From the NCBI RefSeq assembly GCF_000013385.1, contig NC_007760.1, forward strand, positions 4,438,001 to 4,502,000: a stretch of 64,000 bases of DNA, in the 5' to 3' direction. Position numbers and translations under genes: made by a program. The stretch's first letter is position 1, and each line of letters starts with the position of its first letter. Positions 8,483 to 23,000 of the stretch are shown here, in pieces. The notes beneath the pieces are model-generated. The model saw nothing but the letters and a program-made list of their open reading frames with translations, did no database searches and was not told where the DNA came from. Origin of the DNA: Anaeromyxobacter dehalogenans 2CP-C. Its GTDB lineage: Bacteria; Myxococcota; Myxococcia; Myxococcales; Anaeromyxobacteraceae.

Positions 8483-8989
8483 TCAACCCCGCGCACCTCG
8501 CGCCGCGTAGGCGCTCGCGACCGTGCGCCGCCGGAACAGGGCGTTGAAGACGAGCGACGGGATGCAGAAGTGCGTGACGCTCAGGATCCCGGCGACCGCG
8601 GTCAGCATCGCGCCGAGTACGTACCCGAGCGCCATCGCGCCCTCGCGGAACGCGAGCCCGGTCCCGAGGAGCCAGACCGCCGCCAGCCCGCACGCGAACC
8701 GGCGCTGGATCGCGTGGTGCGGCAGCGGTCGGGTGCGGGTGAGGCGCCGGACGAGGTGATTGTAGAGGAGATCGAACGGGTGGAACGGGAGCGCGGCGCC
8801 GAGCGCCGCGATCACGGCGAGCGTCCAGAGCACGGCGGGGGACGCCAGGAGCGTCCCGGTCGCCATGACGAGGGTGCAGAGCACGGGCGACCATCTCATC
8901 CAGGGCCCGATCTCGGTGAGCGCGGCGTCGTCGAGGCCGAGGAAGCCCTGAGCCTCGAGCCGGCGGCGTGTGACGGACAGTGGCTGCAT
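8483..8989 (-). CDS. DUF4395-like integral membrane protein
   Basis: A 168-residue protein with about four hydrophobic helices (near 35-70 and 100-150). RRFACGLAAVWLLGTG and the cysteine-containing SVTHFCIP late in the sequence follow the DUF4395 pattern of a membrane protein of unknown function. The start ATG 8989 is supported by an excellent Shine-Dalgarno (aaggagg) about 7 bases upstream. It lies 84 bp downstream of the NTF2-like gene on the same strand. Family assignment is by pattern only; no function proposed. Confidence 0.6.
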   Translation of the reverse strand: MQPLSVTRRRLEAQGFLGLDDAALTEIGPWMRWSPVLCTLVMATGTLLASPAVLWTLAVIAALGAALPFHPFDLLYNHLVRRLTRTRPLPHHAIQRRFACGLAAVWLLGTGLAFREGAMALGYVLGAMLTAVAGILSVTHFCIPSLVFNALFRRRTVASAYAARGARG

Positions 8990-9073
8990 GGCCTGCCTCC
9001 TTCTTGCGACATCGGGCCGCCCCGCGGGCCCCTCCGGGCGGGCGGGGCGCCGCGAGCGACCGGAGACCCTGGC

Positions 9074-9517
9074 TCAGTGGACCGAGGGCGGTGGGCTGGC
9101 GAACAGGTAGGGGCGCGCGTCCACCCACTGCCACCCGCTCCCGCTCCGCTGCGCGAGCATGACGACGTGCAGCTTCAGCGTGCCCCTGGATCCGCTCGGC
9201 AGCCTGGCGTTCTGGAGCTCGTGGTCGAGATCCAGCAACGCGAGGTCGCCCCCGAGGCGCCGCACCGACTGGATCGAGAACCGCGAGGTCGTGCCCTGGA
9301 GCACGCTCTCGCAGTCGTGGCGGTACGTCGTCTCGACCCCGGACCGGCCGCGCCCGATCTCGCCCATCGGCGAGATCAGCGTCCCGTTCTCGACCCAGCA
9401 GGCGGCGACCTGCTTCGCGTCGAACCGGTTGAACGCTTCGTTGAACTTGCGGAGTGAGGTCTCGAGCGACGGCTCCGCGCTGGTGTCCGGCGTCCCCACT
9501 GCTTGCGTCGATTCCAT
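9074..9517 (-). CDS. SnoaL/NTF2-like (SgcJ/DUF4440-type) protein
   Basis: A 147-residue protein. LRKFNEAFNRFDAKQVAACW and the following ENGTLISPMG, then LALLDLDHEL and GWQWVDARPYLF, follow the cone-shaped alpha/beta barrel of SnoaL-like proteins (nuclear transport factor 2 fold). Members include small isomerases and ligand-binding proteins; the substrate cannot be predicted. Start ATG 9517 is chosen because ggaggcgat precedes it; a longer in-frame start at 9589 adds an arginine-rich stretch with no support. It lies upstream of the DUF4395-like gene and may share its transcript. Confidence 0.65.
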   Translation of the reverse strand: MESTQAVGTPDTSAEPSLETSLRKFNEAFNRFDAKQVAACWVENGTLISPMGEIGRGRSGVETTYRHDCESVLQGTTSRFSIQSVRRLGGDLALLDLDHELQNARLPSGSRGTLKLHVVMLAQRSGSGWQWVDARPYLFASPPPSVH

Positions 9518-9771
9518 GGATCGCCTCCGTGAACGGCGCCGACACGCTGGCGCCGCCCTCCCCGTGATCGAGGGCGGGGGGCAGCGCAATGCCGGCCCGG
9601 GTCGCCAGCGTGGGGCTCAAGCGGCGGTTGACCTCCGACCAGCGTCCCGCCTTCGCGGACGGCGTCCGGCGGGCGATCGCCTGGCGCCTCGGCAGCGAAC
9701 GCGCCCAGCGTCCGCCGCGCACGCCCTCGAACCCCCGCAGGCCGCGCGGGCGCCGGCGAGCCCACGGGATG

Positions 9772-12700
9772 TCACGACCCACTGCCCTCCAGCGCCACGG
9801 GTGCGACCCCGGCGTGCGCCGGCCCCTCCGCCACGTCGCCGCGTCGCGCTCGCTCGGCGGCGCCCTCGCGCCGGAGCTGGGCGGCCCGGCCGCGGCGCGC
9901 GACGAGGAAGTAGAGGACCGGGACGGCGAGCCGCGAGAGCAGCGTCGCCGCCACCTCGCCGGCCATGAGGCTGACGGCGAGGCCCTGGAAGATGGGGTCG
10001 GCGAGCATCACGGCGCTCCCGACGAGCACGGCGGCGGCGGTGAGGAGCATGGGCCGGAACCGCACCACGCCGGCCTCCTCGACGGCGGCGGCGAGCGGCA
10101 TGCCCTCGCGCAGCTTCAGCTCGATGAAGTCCACGAGGATGATGCTGTTGCGCACGATGATGCCGGCGCCGGCGATGAAGCCGATCATGCTGGTCGCGGT
10201 GAAGAACGCGCCGAGCCCGAGGTGCGCGGGCAGGATGCCGATGAGCGAGAGCGGGATGGGGACGAGGATCACCCAGGGCACGGCGAGGCTCTGGAACCAG
10301 CCGACCACCAGGAAGTAGATCACCACGAGCACGACCGCGAAGGCGATGCCGAGATCGCGGAACACCTCCAGCGTGATGTGCCACTCGCCGTCCCACTTGA
10401 TGACTGGCCGCTCGGTCGAGTCGGGGTGGGCGAAGCCGAGGCGCGGCACGACCTCGCCGCCGTTGCCGCGGAGCGCGTCGAGCCTGCGGTTCAGCTGGGC
10501 GAGCGCGTAGACGGGGCTCTCGATCTCGCCGGCGAGATCGCCGAACACGTAGGCGACGGGCATGAGGTTCTCGTGGAAGACGGGCGGGTCCACCCTCCCC
10601 TCCTCCGCGCGGACCAGCTCCGAGAGCGGCACGGGGCCGCCGCGCCCGGGCACGGTGAGCTGGAGCAGGTCGTCCACGCGCGCGCGCTGCGCGGGCGCGA
10701 GCTGGAGCACCACCGGCACCTGCGCGGCGCCGCGCTCGACGTGGAAGCTCCCGAGCGACGCACCGGCGCCGGCGGCGGCGAGCGTCTGGATCACGGCGGC
10801 GGGCGCGACGCCGTGGAGCGCGGCCTTCTCGGCGTCGAGGCGCAGCGTCAGCCGCGGCGACGTCGGCGCGAGCGACGAGTCCACGTCCACCACGCCGCGG
10901 GTCGCGCGGAACGCGGCGAGCACCTCGCCGGCGAGCCGGTCGCGCTCCGCCGCGGACGGGCCGTACACCTCGGCGACGAGCGTGTCGAGCACGGGCGGGC
11001 CGGGCGGGATCTCCACGATCTTGAGCCGGCCGCCGCGCGGCCAGGCGATGGCCTCCAGCGCGGGGCGGAGGCGCGTCGCGACGGCGTGGCTCTGCGCCTT
11101 GCGCTCGCCCTTCGGCACGAGGTTCACCTGCAGGTCCACCTGCTCGGCGCCCTCGCGGAGGAAGCTGTGGCGCACCATGCCGACGAAGGTGAACGGCGCG
11201 GCCACGCCCGAGTGGACCTGGACGTCCTTCACCTCGGGCTCCTCGAGCACGCGGCGCGCCAGCGCCTGGCCGGCGGCGAGCGCCTCCTCGCGCGCGGTGC
11301 CGGCGGGGAGGTCGAGCTGCACCTGCAGCTCGCGCTTGTTGTCGAAGGGCAGCATCTTCACCTGGATGGCCCCGAACGCCACCAGCGACACGGCGCCGGC
11401 GAGGAGCAGCAGCACGAGCGCGAGGAAGGCCCAGCGCGACCAGGCGCGGGTGAGGAGCGTGCCGATGACGCGGCGGTAGAGCCGCGTGGGGAGCGTCTCC
11501 GGCGCGGGCCCGCGGAGCGGCGCGGTCACGGCCCTGGCGCCCTCCGCCTCCTCGCGGAAGACCTTCCGGGCGGCCCACGGGCTGATCACGAACGCGATGG
11601 CGAGCGAGATGAGCATGGCGGCGCTCGCGCCCACGGGGATGGGCCGCATGTACGGGCCGGAGGGGCCGCGCACGAACGCCATGGGCACGATGGCGGCGAT
11701 GACGGCGAACGTGGCGAGGATGGTGGGGTTCCCGACCTCGTCCACCGCGTCCACGACGGTGCGGACGAGGCCGCGCCGGGGGCCGGGCAGGTGCAGGTGC
11801 CGGTGGATGTTCTCGACCACCACGATGGCGTCGTCCACGAGGATGCCGATCGAGAAGATGAGCGCGAACAGCGTGACGCGGTTGAGCGTGTAGCCGAGGA
11901 GGTAGGTGGGCAGCAGCGTCAGCGCGAGCGTCACCGGGATCGCGACCCCCACCACCAGCGCGGAGCGCCAGCCCATGGCGAGCGCGATGAGCGCGACGAC
12001 GGAGAGCGTCGCGAGCAGCAGGTGCTCGATGAGCTCGTTCGACTTCTCCTCCGCGGTGTCGCCGTAGTTGCGGGTGACGGTGGCCTTCACCGGCGCCGGG
12101 ATGAGCCCGCCGCGCAGCGCCGCCACCTTGCGCTCGACGGCCCGCGCCACCTCGGGCGCGTTCGCGCCGGGGCGCTTCGCGAGCGCGATGGAGACGGCCT
12201 GCTCGAATCCCGCCTTTCCCCGCTCCGCCATGAGGACGACGGCGGGCTCGGGCTCGGGGCCGTCGGTCACCCGCGCCACGTCCTCGAGGTAGACGGGCCG
12301 GTCGCCGCGCACCGCCACCACCACGCGCCGCAGGTCTCGCGCGGAGCGCACGAACCCGTCCGCCTCCACCTGGACGCGCGCGCCGGCGTCCACCAGCGCG
12401 CCGGCGGGGAGCTGCCCCTGCGCGGCGGCGAGGGCGGGCTGCAGCTCGGCGATCGACACGCCCAGCGTGCGCAGCCGGTCGGGCTGCGGCTCGACCCGGA
12501 CCACCCGGCGCGCGCCGCCCAGCACGCGGACCTGCGCCGTCTCCGGGACGGCCGCGAGCTCGCGCGCGACCTCCTCGCCGAGGGTGCGGAGCTGCCCGGC
12601 GGGGAGCGGCTCGCCGTGCAGGGTGAGCGTCAGGAACGGGACGTCGTCGATGCCGAGCGCGCGCACCACCGGCGGGAGCGCGCCGGCGGGCAGGAGCTCC

Positions 12701-13077
12701 GGGTGCGCGTGCAGCTCGTGGTGGACCTTCACCAGGCTGGGCTCGAGCGGCTCGTTCACCTTGAAGCGCACGGTGACGAGGGCGGCGGAGGGCATGGAGG
12801 TGGAGTAGAGGTACTCGACGCCGGGGAGCCCCCACAGCCGCCGCTCGAGCGGCGTGGTGAGCTGGCTCTCCACCTCGCGCGCGGTGGCGCCCGGGAACGG
12901 CACCAGCACGTCCACGAGCGGGACCACGATCTGCGGCTCCTCCTCGCGCGGCGTGAGCATCACGGCGGCGACGCCGAGCGCGAGCGACGCGACGACCAGG
13001 AGCGGGGTCAGCTTGCTGTGGAGGAAGGCGCGCGCGAGCCGGCCCGGGAGGCCGAGCCGGGGTCCGGAGGTCGTCAT
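9772..13077 (-). CDS. RND efflux transporter permease
   Basis: A 1101-residue inner-membrane permease of the AcrB/HAE type. The N-terminus (LTPLLVVASLALGVAAVMLT) is TM1; EEEPQIVVPLVDVLVPFPGA and VESQLTTPLE are the typical first porter-loop motif. Two sets of six membrane helices surround two large periplasmic loops; VDDAIVVVENIHRHL (TM4 region) and IVRNSIILVDFIELKLREG (TM10-11 region) are recognisable. It exports substrates using the proton gradient together with an adaptor and an outer-membrane channel. ATG 13077 overlaps the TGA of the adaptor gene (ATGA), showing translational coupling. No outer-membrane factor gene is adjacent. Substrate unknown. Confidence 0.92.
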   Translation of the reverse strand: MTTSGPRLGLPGRLARAFLHSKLTPLLVVASLALGVAAVMLTPREEEPQIVVPLVDVLVPFPGATAREVESQLTTPLERRLWGLPGVEYLYSTSMPSAALVTVRFKVNEPLEPSLVKVHHELHAHPELLPAGALPPVVRALGIDDVPFLTLTLHGEPLPAGQLRTLGEEVARELAAVPETAQVRVLGGARRVVRVEPQPDRLRTLGVSIAELQPALAAAQGQLPAGALVDAGARVQVEADGFVRSARDLRRVVVAVRGDRPVYLEDVARVTDGPEPEPAVVLMAERGKAGFEQAVSIALAKRPGANAPEVARAVERKVAALRGGLIPAPVKATVTRNYGDTAEEKSNELIEHLLLATLSVVALIALAMGWRSALVVGVAIPVTLALTLLPTYLLGYTLNRVTLFALIFSIGILVDDAIVVVENIHRHLHLPGPRRGLVRTVVDAVDEVGNPTILATFAVIAAIVPMAFVRGPSGPYMRPIPVGASAAMLISLAIAFVISPWAARKVFREEAEGARAVTAPLRGPAPETLPTRLYRRVIGTLLTRAWSRWAFLALVLLLLAGAVSLVAFGAIQVKMLPFDNKRELQVQLDLPAGTAREEALAAGQALARRVLEEPEVKDVQVHSGVAAPFTFVGMVRHSFLREGAEQVDLQVNLVPKGERKAQSHAVATRLRPALEAIAWPRGGRLKIVEIPPGPPVLDTLVAEVYGPSAAERDRLAGEVLAAFRATRGVVDVDSSLAPTSPRLTLRLDAEKAALHGVAPAAVIQTLAAAGAGASLGSFHVERGAAQVPVVLQLAPAQRARVDDLLQLTVPGRGGPVPLSELVRAEEGRVDPPVFHENLMPVAYVFGDLAGEIESPVYALAQLNRRLDALRGNGGEVVPRLGFAHPDSTERPVIKWDGEWHITLEVFRDLGIAFAVVLVVIYFLVVGWFQSLAVPWVILVPIPLSLIGILPAHLGLGAFFTATSMIGFIAGAGIIVRNSIILVDFIELKLREGMPLAAAVEEAGVVRFRPMLLTAAAVLVGSAVMLADPIFQGLAVSLMAGEVAATLLSRLAVPVLYFLVARRGRAAQLRREGAAERARRGDVAEGPAHAGVAPVALEGSGS

Positions 13078-14087
13078 GGCGCCACCTCGATCCGCTGCCC
13101 GTCGCGCAGCGCGTCCGGCCGGTCGATCACCGCGTCCTCGGCGGAGAGGCCGGCGCGCACCGGCACGCGATCGCCGGCGCCCTCCCCGAGCGCGAGCCAG
13201 CGGAGCTGCGCCCGCCCGCCGCTCGCGACGAAGACGCCGGTGAGGTCGCCGCGCTCGACGAGCGCGGTGCGCGGGACCCACACGCCACGGCGCGGCGTCG
13301 CGGCGCCGGCCGGGAGCGCGAGGCGCGCGAACGTCCCGCTCGCCAGGCCCGCCCCACGCAGCACGCGGGCGCGCAGCGTCCGCCGGTGCGACAGCGGATC
13401 GCCGCCGCCGGCGAGCGCCGTCACCTGCGCCGCGCCCGCCTCGCCGTTCGCCTCGAAGCGGAGCTCCTGGCCGATGCCGAGCCCGCGCGCCTCGTCCTCG
13501 GAGAGACTCGCGACCACCTCCAGCTCGCTCCCCTCCAGCTCGAGGAGCGGCTGGCCCGGGCCGACCAGATCCCCGGCGTTGACGCGGCGGGCCTGCACGG
13601 TGCCGGCGAACGGGGCGCGGAGCTCGGTGTACCCGAGGGCCGCCCGCGCCGCGGAGACCGCCGCCTCGGCCTGCGCCCGTTGCGCCCGCGCCTGGTCCAG
13701 CTCCATCACCGTCGCCGCGCCCACCGGCGCGAGGTCCGCCATCCGGCGCTCCTGCGCGGACGCGGTCGAGAGCGCGGCCCTCGCGGCGGCGAGCTGCGCG
13801 CGCACGTCGTCGTCGGACAGCCGCACGAGCACGTCGCCGGCGCGGACGCGCGCGCCCTCCTGCACCTCCATCGAGCGGACCGCGGCCGCCATCCGCGTCG
13901 AGACGACGGCCCGGCGCACCGCCGCGAGGCTGCCGGCCACCCAGCGCGTGCCCTCGGCGGGCGAGGCCTTCACGACGCGCACGCGCGCGACGGCCGCGGG
14001 CGTGTTGGGTTCGGCGGGCGCGAGCCCGGGGTCGGCCAGCACCGCGGGAAGGGCCAGGGTCAGGAGGGTCGAGACGAGGCGATGCAT
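13074..14087 (-). CDS. RND efflux periplasmic adaptor (membrane fusion protein)
   Basis: A 337-residue secreted adaptor. A Sec signal peptide (LVSTLLTLALPAVLA, no lipobox Cys) is followed by the biotinyl/lipoyl half (VQEGARVRAGDVLVRL), an alpha-helical hairpin (about 95-150), the second lipoyl half (LRAPFAGTVQARRVNAGDLV), a beta-barrel (RVLRGAGLASGTFARL) and a membrane-proximal domain. It bridges the permease to an outer-membrane channel. First gene of the pair; its TGA overlaps the permease start. Standard length and complete domain order. Confidence 0.9.
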   Translation of the reverse strand: MHRLVSTLLTLALPAVLADPGLAPAEPNTPAAVARVRVVKASPAEGTRWVAGSLAAVRRAVVSTRMAAAVRSMEVQEGARVRAGDVLVRLSDDDVRAQLAAARAALSTASAQERRMADLAPVGAATVMELDQARAQRAQAEAAVSAARAALGYTELRAPFAGTVQARRVNAGDLVGPGQPLLELEGSELEVVASLSEDEARGLGIGQELRFEANGEAGAAQVTALAGGGDPLSHRRTLRARVLRGAGLASGTFARLALPAGAATPRRGVWVPRTALVERGDLTGVFVASGGRAQLRWLALGEGAGDRVPVRAGLSAEDAVIDRPDALRDGQRIEVAP

Positions 14088-14486
14088 GGTTCACTCCTCC
14101 GAGGGCGGCGCCGGCGGCGGGCTGCGGCCGTGCGCGGGCCTCGTGCGTGCCGGGTCGGATTGCAGCGGCCGGACCATCCGCGGCGCGACGCGGAAACGCG
14201 CGTCCTGCAGCGGTCCCAGTGCGACGGCGCCCCGGATCGGGCTCAGGCGAGATCTCGCCGCCGGCGCGAGGCGACGCCGGCGCGACGAGAGTTCGTCCCC
14301 GGCCGCGAGCGGCCGAACCGTGGCGCGCCCGCTCGGGGTCCCGCCGGGCTACGAAGCAGGCGCCAGGGCGACGGTCACGAGGCCGCTTCACGCGCATCGG
14401 GATGTCGGTGAACCAGGTACACTCTGCGCGACCCTTCGAGCCTCCACGGTACGGCATTGGCGATGCACCTTTCGTGAGCAGACCAC
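14088..14486. other. divergent intergenic region, no gene recognised
   Basis: About 400 bp between the RND adaptor gene (leftward) and the nuclease gene (rightward). It must hold both promoters. No convincing -10/-35 pair, operator palindrome or regulator gene could be identified by eye. Confidence 0.5.
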
Positions 14487-15590
14487 ATGGCCGACCCCAT
14501 CTACCTGATCCATGCCGACGGCAGGTCCGTGCGACTCGAGCCTAGCTCCTATGACTCGGAGGACGAGTTCCAGGGACTCCTGGAGCACCATCCTGAACTA
14601 CTCGCGGGTGAGCAGATCGACCGAGACGACGCCCGACGCTGGTTGCTCGTCGGCAGGGAGATCGGCCTCGCGGAGTCGGAAGATGGCGACCAGCGATGGT
14701 TGCTCGACCACCTGTTCGTCGATCAGGACGCGATACCGACACTCGTGGAGGTCAAACGGCAGAGCGACCCAAGGCTGCGACGGGAAGTGGTAGGCCAGGT
14801 GCTGGATTACGCGTCGCACGCGCGCTTCTGGACGACCTCGTTCCTCGAGGCACGATTTCAGGCGACCTGCGCCAAGCTCAAGCGCGACCCGTCGGAGTCG
14901 CTGAAGGAGTTCCTCGCGGCCGGAAACGTCGCGCCCGAAGCATTCTGGCCGAAAGTTCAGGAGCACCTTCGAAGCGGTGACATGCGGCTCATCTTCCTCG
15001 CAGACTCGGTTCCGCGTGAGCTGCAGCAGATCGTCGAGTTCCTGAACGAGGGCATGACCCGCACCGAAGTCCTCGCCATCGAGGTCATCCGATACGCGGG
15101 CCCCGGCTATACGACGCACATTCCACGTGTCTTCGGTCTCACGTCAGAGGCGCTCGAGCTCAAGAGCGGCAGCAAGCCGCCACCGAAGGCCTGGGACGAA
15201 GCCCTCTTCTTCGATGCCGCGAGTTCCCTCCCTGCGGCATCGGTTGCCGCGGTTCGTGCCGTCTACGATGCTGCAAAGGACGCGGGGCACACCGTCCGAT
15301 GGGGTCGCGGAGCGACGACCGGGAGCTTCAACATCGTGCTGCCGTCCCCGTGCGGCCGCGCAATGCTCACGGTGCTCACAGATGGGAAGCTCTGGCTGAA
15401 CATCCTCTGGATGTACGGGAGCCCTCTGGCCGACAAGGCGCAGTCCCTTCTTCGTGGGCTCGCGAAGCGATTGAGCGTCCCTGATCAATTCGCCAAACAG
15501 CCCGGCGTCGATGTCGACACCTGGGGACCGAAAGTCGCGGACGTGATCGAGGCACTCAGGGCCGTCCGTCCCGAGCAGCCCAATCCCTGA
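14487..15590 (+). CDS. PD-(D/E)XK endonuclease, NucS-like
   Basis: A 367-residue protein. The early part has FQGLLEHHPELLAG, then DHLFVDQDAIPTLVEVKRQ with the D...ExK signature of the PD-(D/E)XK fold, followed by VGQVLDYASHARFW where the conserved Q/Y of NucS-like nucleases lies. The downstream 200 residues have no recognised domain. Proteins with this N-terminus (lineage of endonuclease NucS C-terminal domain) are common solitary genes near repair or defence loci. The first ATG fits; upstream spacing agcag is only a weak ribosome site. Convergent with the Lhr-like helicase gene. Substrate unknown. Confidence 0.7.
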   Translation: MADPIYLIHADGRSVRLEPSSYDSEDEFQGLLEHHPELLAGEQIDRDDARRWLLVGREIGLAESEDGDQRWLLDHLFVDQDAIPTLVEVKRQSDPRLRREVVGQVLDYASHARFWTTSFLEARFQATCAKLKRDPSESLKEFLAAGNVAPEAFWPKVQEHLRSGDMRLIFLADSVPRELQQIVEFLNEGMTRTEVLAIEVIRYAGPGYTTHIPRVFGLTSEALELKSGSKPPPKAWDEALFFDAASSLPAASVAAVRAVYDAAKDAGHTVRWGRGATTGSFNIVLPSPCGRAMLTVLTDGKLWLNILWMYGSPLADKAQSLLRGLAKRLSVPDQFAKQPGVDVDTWGPKVADVIEALRAVRPEQPNP

Positions 15591-15603
15591 GGATCTCCGG
15601 CGC

Positions 15604-19844
<4,241 letters not shown>

Positions 19845-20095
19845 GCCGCGGATCTAAGGGGGCCCGGGCGGAGCCGCCGCCGGGCGGTGGACGGGCCCCC
19901 GAGCGAGCGAGGGGCGGACCGGCCGGCTGGCGCCGCCACACGGCCGTGGTGCGGGACGAAGCGCACGTGCCGCGTTCACCCGACGTCCGGGATCAAAGGC
20001 TCCTGTCCGCCCGGCTGCTAGGGTGTCCTTCCACGCGGGCCCGGGCGGCGCCCGCGTGTCGGTCCCCGGCCGTACGATCGGTCCTCGAGGCACGC

Positions 20096-23000
20096 GTGAA
20101 CGTCACCGTCATCGACACGCTGGGCGACTGGGCGGACGCGGTGGCGGCGCTGCCGGCGCCGGGCCCGCTGCCGGCGCGCACGGTCCTCGTCCCCTCGGAG
20201 CGCCACGCGCACGCGCTGCGGCGGGAGCTGGCGCGGACGGGGCGCGACGCGGCGCTCGCGGGCACCCGGTTCCTCGGGCCGCTCACGGCGGCCATCGAGG
20301 TGCTCCAGGCGGCGGGCGTCCCGTTCACGCCGGGCGAGGGCGCCCTCCGTCCCGCCCGGCTCCTCGCGCTCTTCCACGAGGACCTGCCGCTCGAGCACTT
20401 CGACCTCGACCTGCTCCGCACGACGCGCGGCTGGGACGAGGCGTTCGCGGGCGCCATCGGGGACCTCGAGGCGGCGGGCCTCGCTCCGAGGGATCTCCCG
20501 GCCGAGCCGGCCGCCGCGCGCGACCTCGCGCGGCTCTGGTCGCGCGTCGAGGACGGCGCGGGGACGTCCTTCTCCTCCGCCCGGATCTTCCGCGAGGCCG
20601 CGGCCCTGCTCGCCCGCGATGCGGGGGCGTGGCCGTTCCACGGGCCGACGCTCGCGCTCGCCTCGGGGCACGCGGACGCGGTCGAGGCGCGGTTCCTCCG
20701 CGCCATCCCGGGCGTGCGGCTCGCGGTGCAGACGGACAGGCCGGCAGGCGAGCGGCACCTGGAGCGGGTGGAGCGGCTCTTTGGTGCGGAGGCGCGGAGC
20801 GCGCTCGCCGCTCGTGGTTCGACAGGCTCACCACGAGCGGAGGAAGACCGGGACCGCGCGGTCCGGACTCCCGCTCGTGGCTCGACGGGCTCACCACGAG
20901 CGGGAGGACCAGGGTCATCACCAGCGGGGCGAGTGACCGAGCGCGACCTCCTCGCCACCTACCTGCTCGCCGACGCGGCGGTGCTCGCCGATCCGGCGCG
21001 CCCGCGCAGCGGCGGGCCGGACGGGACGGTGGACCTCGAGGAGCACGCGGGCGTGGAGGCGGAGCTGGAGGCGACCGCGCTGTGGGTCGCGCGCCAGGTG
21101 CTCGAGGCGCGGCGGCCGCTCGAGGAGATCGCGGTCCTCGTGCCCGACCAGGATCCGCTGGCGGGGCTCGTGGCCGACCGGCTCGCGCGCCTGCCGTTCG
21201 ACGGTGGGCCGCTCCCGGTGTTCGTCGCGGGCGGCCTGCCGGCGATCTCGACCGCGGCGGGCGCCCGCATCCTCGCGGTCGTGCGCGCGCTCCGCTCGCA
21301 CCTCTCCGCCGAGACGCTGGCGCCGGTGCTGCCCGCGCTCCGGCTCGAGGGCGTCGTGGACGGCGACCGCACGCACCTCACCCACGGCGAGGCGATGGAG
21401 CTCGCGTTCGGCCTGGGGATCGTCGGCGGCAACCCGGCGCACCCGGCCGGCGCGCTCGCCTGGTCGGGCCGGGCCGCGGCCAGGGCGGGCGAGCTGGAGG
21501 CGGCGCTCGCGCAGGTCCACGCGGACGACGACTCCGCGGAGCGGGAGCGCTGGCGGCTCGAGCGCACGCTCGGGAGCCTGCGCGCGATCCGGCCCGCGCT
21601 CGACGCGCTGGTGGGCGTCGCCCGCGCGGTCGTCGAGGGCGCGCCGCTCGCGGCGATCGGGGATGTGCTCGGGGGCTTCCTCACGCGCTGCCTGCTCGCC
21701 CCGGGCGAGGGCGCCGCGCTCCCGGCGCGGCTCGTGGAGGCCCTCGCGCCGGCGTGCGCGGGCAGCCTCGGCAAGGCGCTCTCGGGCGACGACGCGCTCC
21801 AGGTCGTCGAGGACCAGTTGCTCGGCCTCCGCGTGGCGCAGGGGCGGTTCGGCGAGCCCGCCGTGTACGTCGGCACGGTGGCCGGCGCCGCGGGGGTCTC
21901 GTTCGGCGCGGTGCGGATCGTCGGGCTCTGCGAGGGCGTGCTGCCGTCGCAGCCCCGCGAGGATCCGGTCGTGCCGGGGGCGCTCCGCGAGCAGCTCGAG
22001 CGCGGCGCGCCCGACCGCGTGCTCCGGCGCGCCGAGGATCGCGTGGCCGCCCAGGCCCACGCGCTCGTGGCCGCGGTGCGCGGCGCCCGGGACGCGGTCG
22101 CGCTCTCCGCCCCGCGCGTCGATCTCGCCCGCACCGAGCGCGAGCCGGGCGCCATCTTCATCGACGCGGCGGCCGCGCTCGCGCGCCCGCACGCGGCGAC
22201 CGGCGCGCCCGCCGAGGCGGTCCCGGACGGCGCCGCCCTCCGTCGCGACGCGTTCCGGCCGGCGGCGAGCGCCGCCGCGCGCTTCCGCGACGCGCACCCG
22301 ATCTCCGACGCGAGCTGGCTCGACCGCGTCGCCCGCACCGCCCCCGCGCTCCCGCCGGAGTGGACGGGCACGCCGGTGGTGGACCTCGCGCGCCTCGCCG
22401 CGCTCCGCGCGCCCAGCGGCCCGCTCGGCCCCTCAGACGGCATCTTCGACCGCGGCGGCCCGTTCCCGCCGGTCCCGGGCATCGCGCCGGAGCGCCCCAT
22501 CTCCGCCTCCGCGCTCGGTCAGCTCCTGCAGTGCCCGCGCCTGTTCCTCATGCGCCGCATCCTCGGCTGGGACGAGCCCGCCTCGGCGCCCTCGCTCCGC
22601 GAGCTCGACCCGCTCTCGTTCGGGAGCCTGCTCCACCGCGTGGTCGAGCTGTTCTACCGGGAGCACGGGGCGGCGTTCTCGCGCCGCGAGGGCAGGCTCG
22701 CGAGGTGGCTGGAGCTCGCGCGCGGCGTCGCGGACCGCGCGTTCGACGGGCTGCTCTCCGAGTACCCGCTCGTCGGCGAGGGCGTCCGCCTCAAGGAGCG
22801 CGAGCGGCTGCACGACGCGCTCCGCGAGTTCCTGGCCTACGACTGGAAGGGCGGCCCGCGCCGCTTCGTCGGCGTCGAGCTGCCGTTCGGCACCCCCGAG
22901 GCGCCGCTCTCGGTGGAGGCCGACGGCGAGACGCTGCACGTCCATGGCTACATCGACCGCGTGGACGCCGAGGACGGCGTGACGCTGGTGCGCGACCTCA

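Noticed and set aside
9589-14508. 1639-codon plus-strand frame opposite the RND genes
   Set aside because: Low-complexity Glu/His/Arg composition and no family motif; the opposite strand encodes an intact permease and adaptor.
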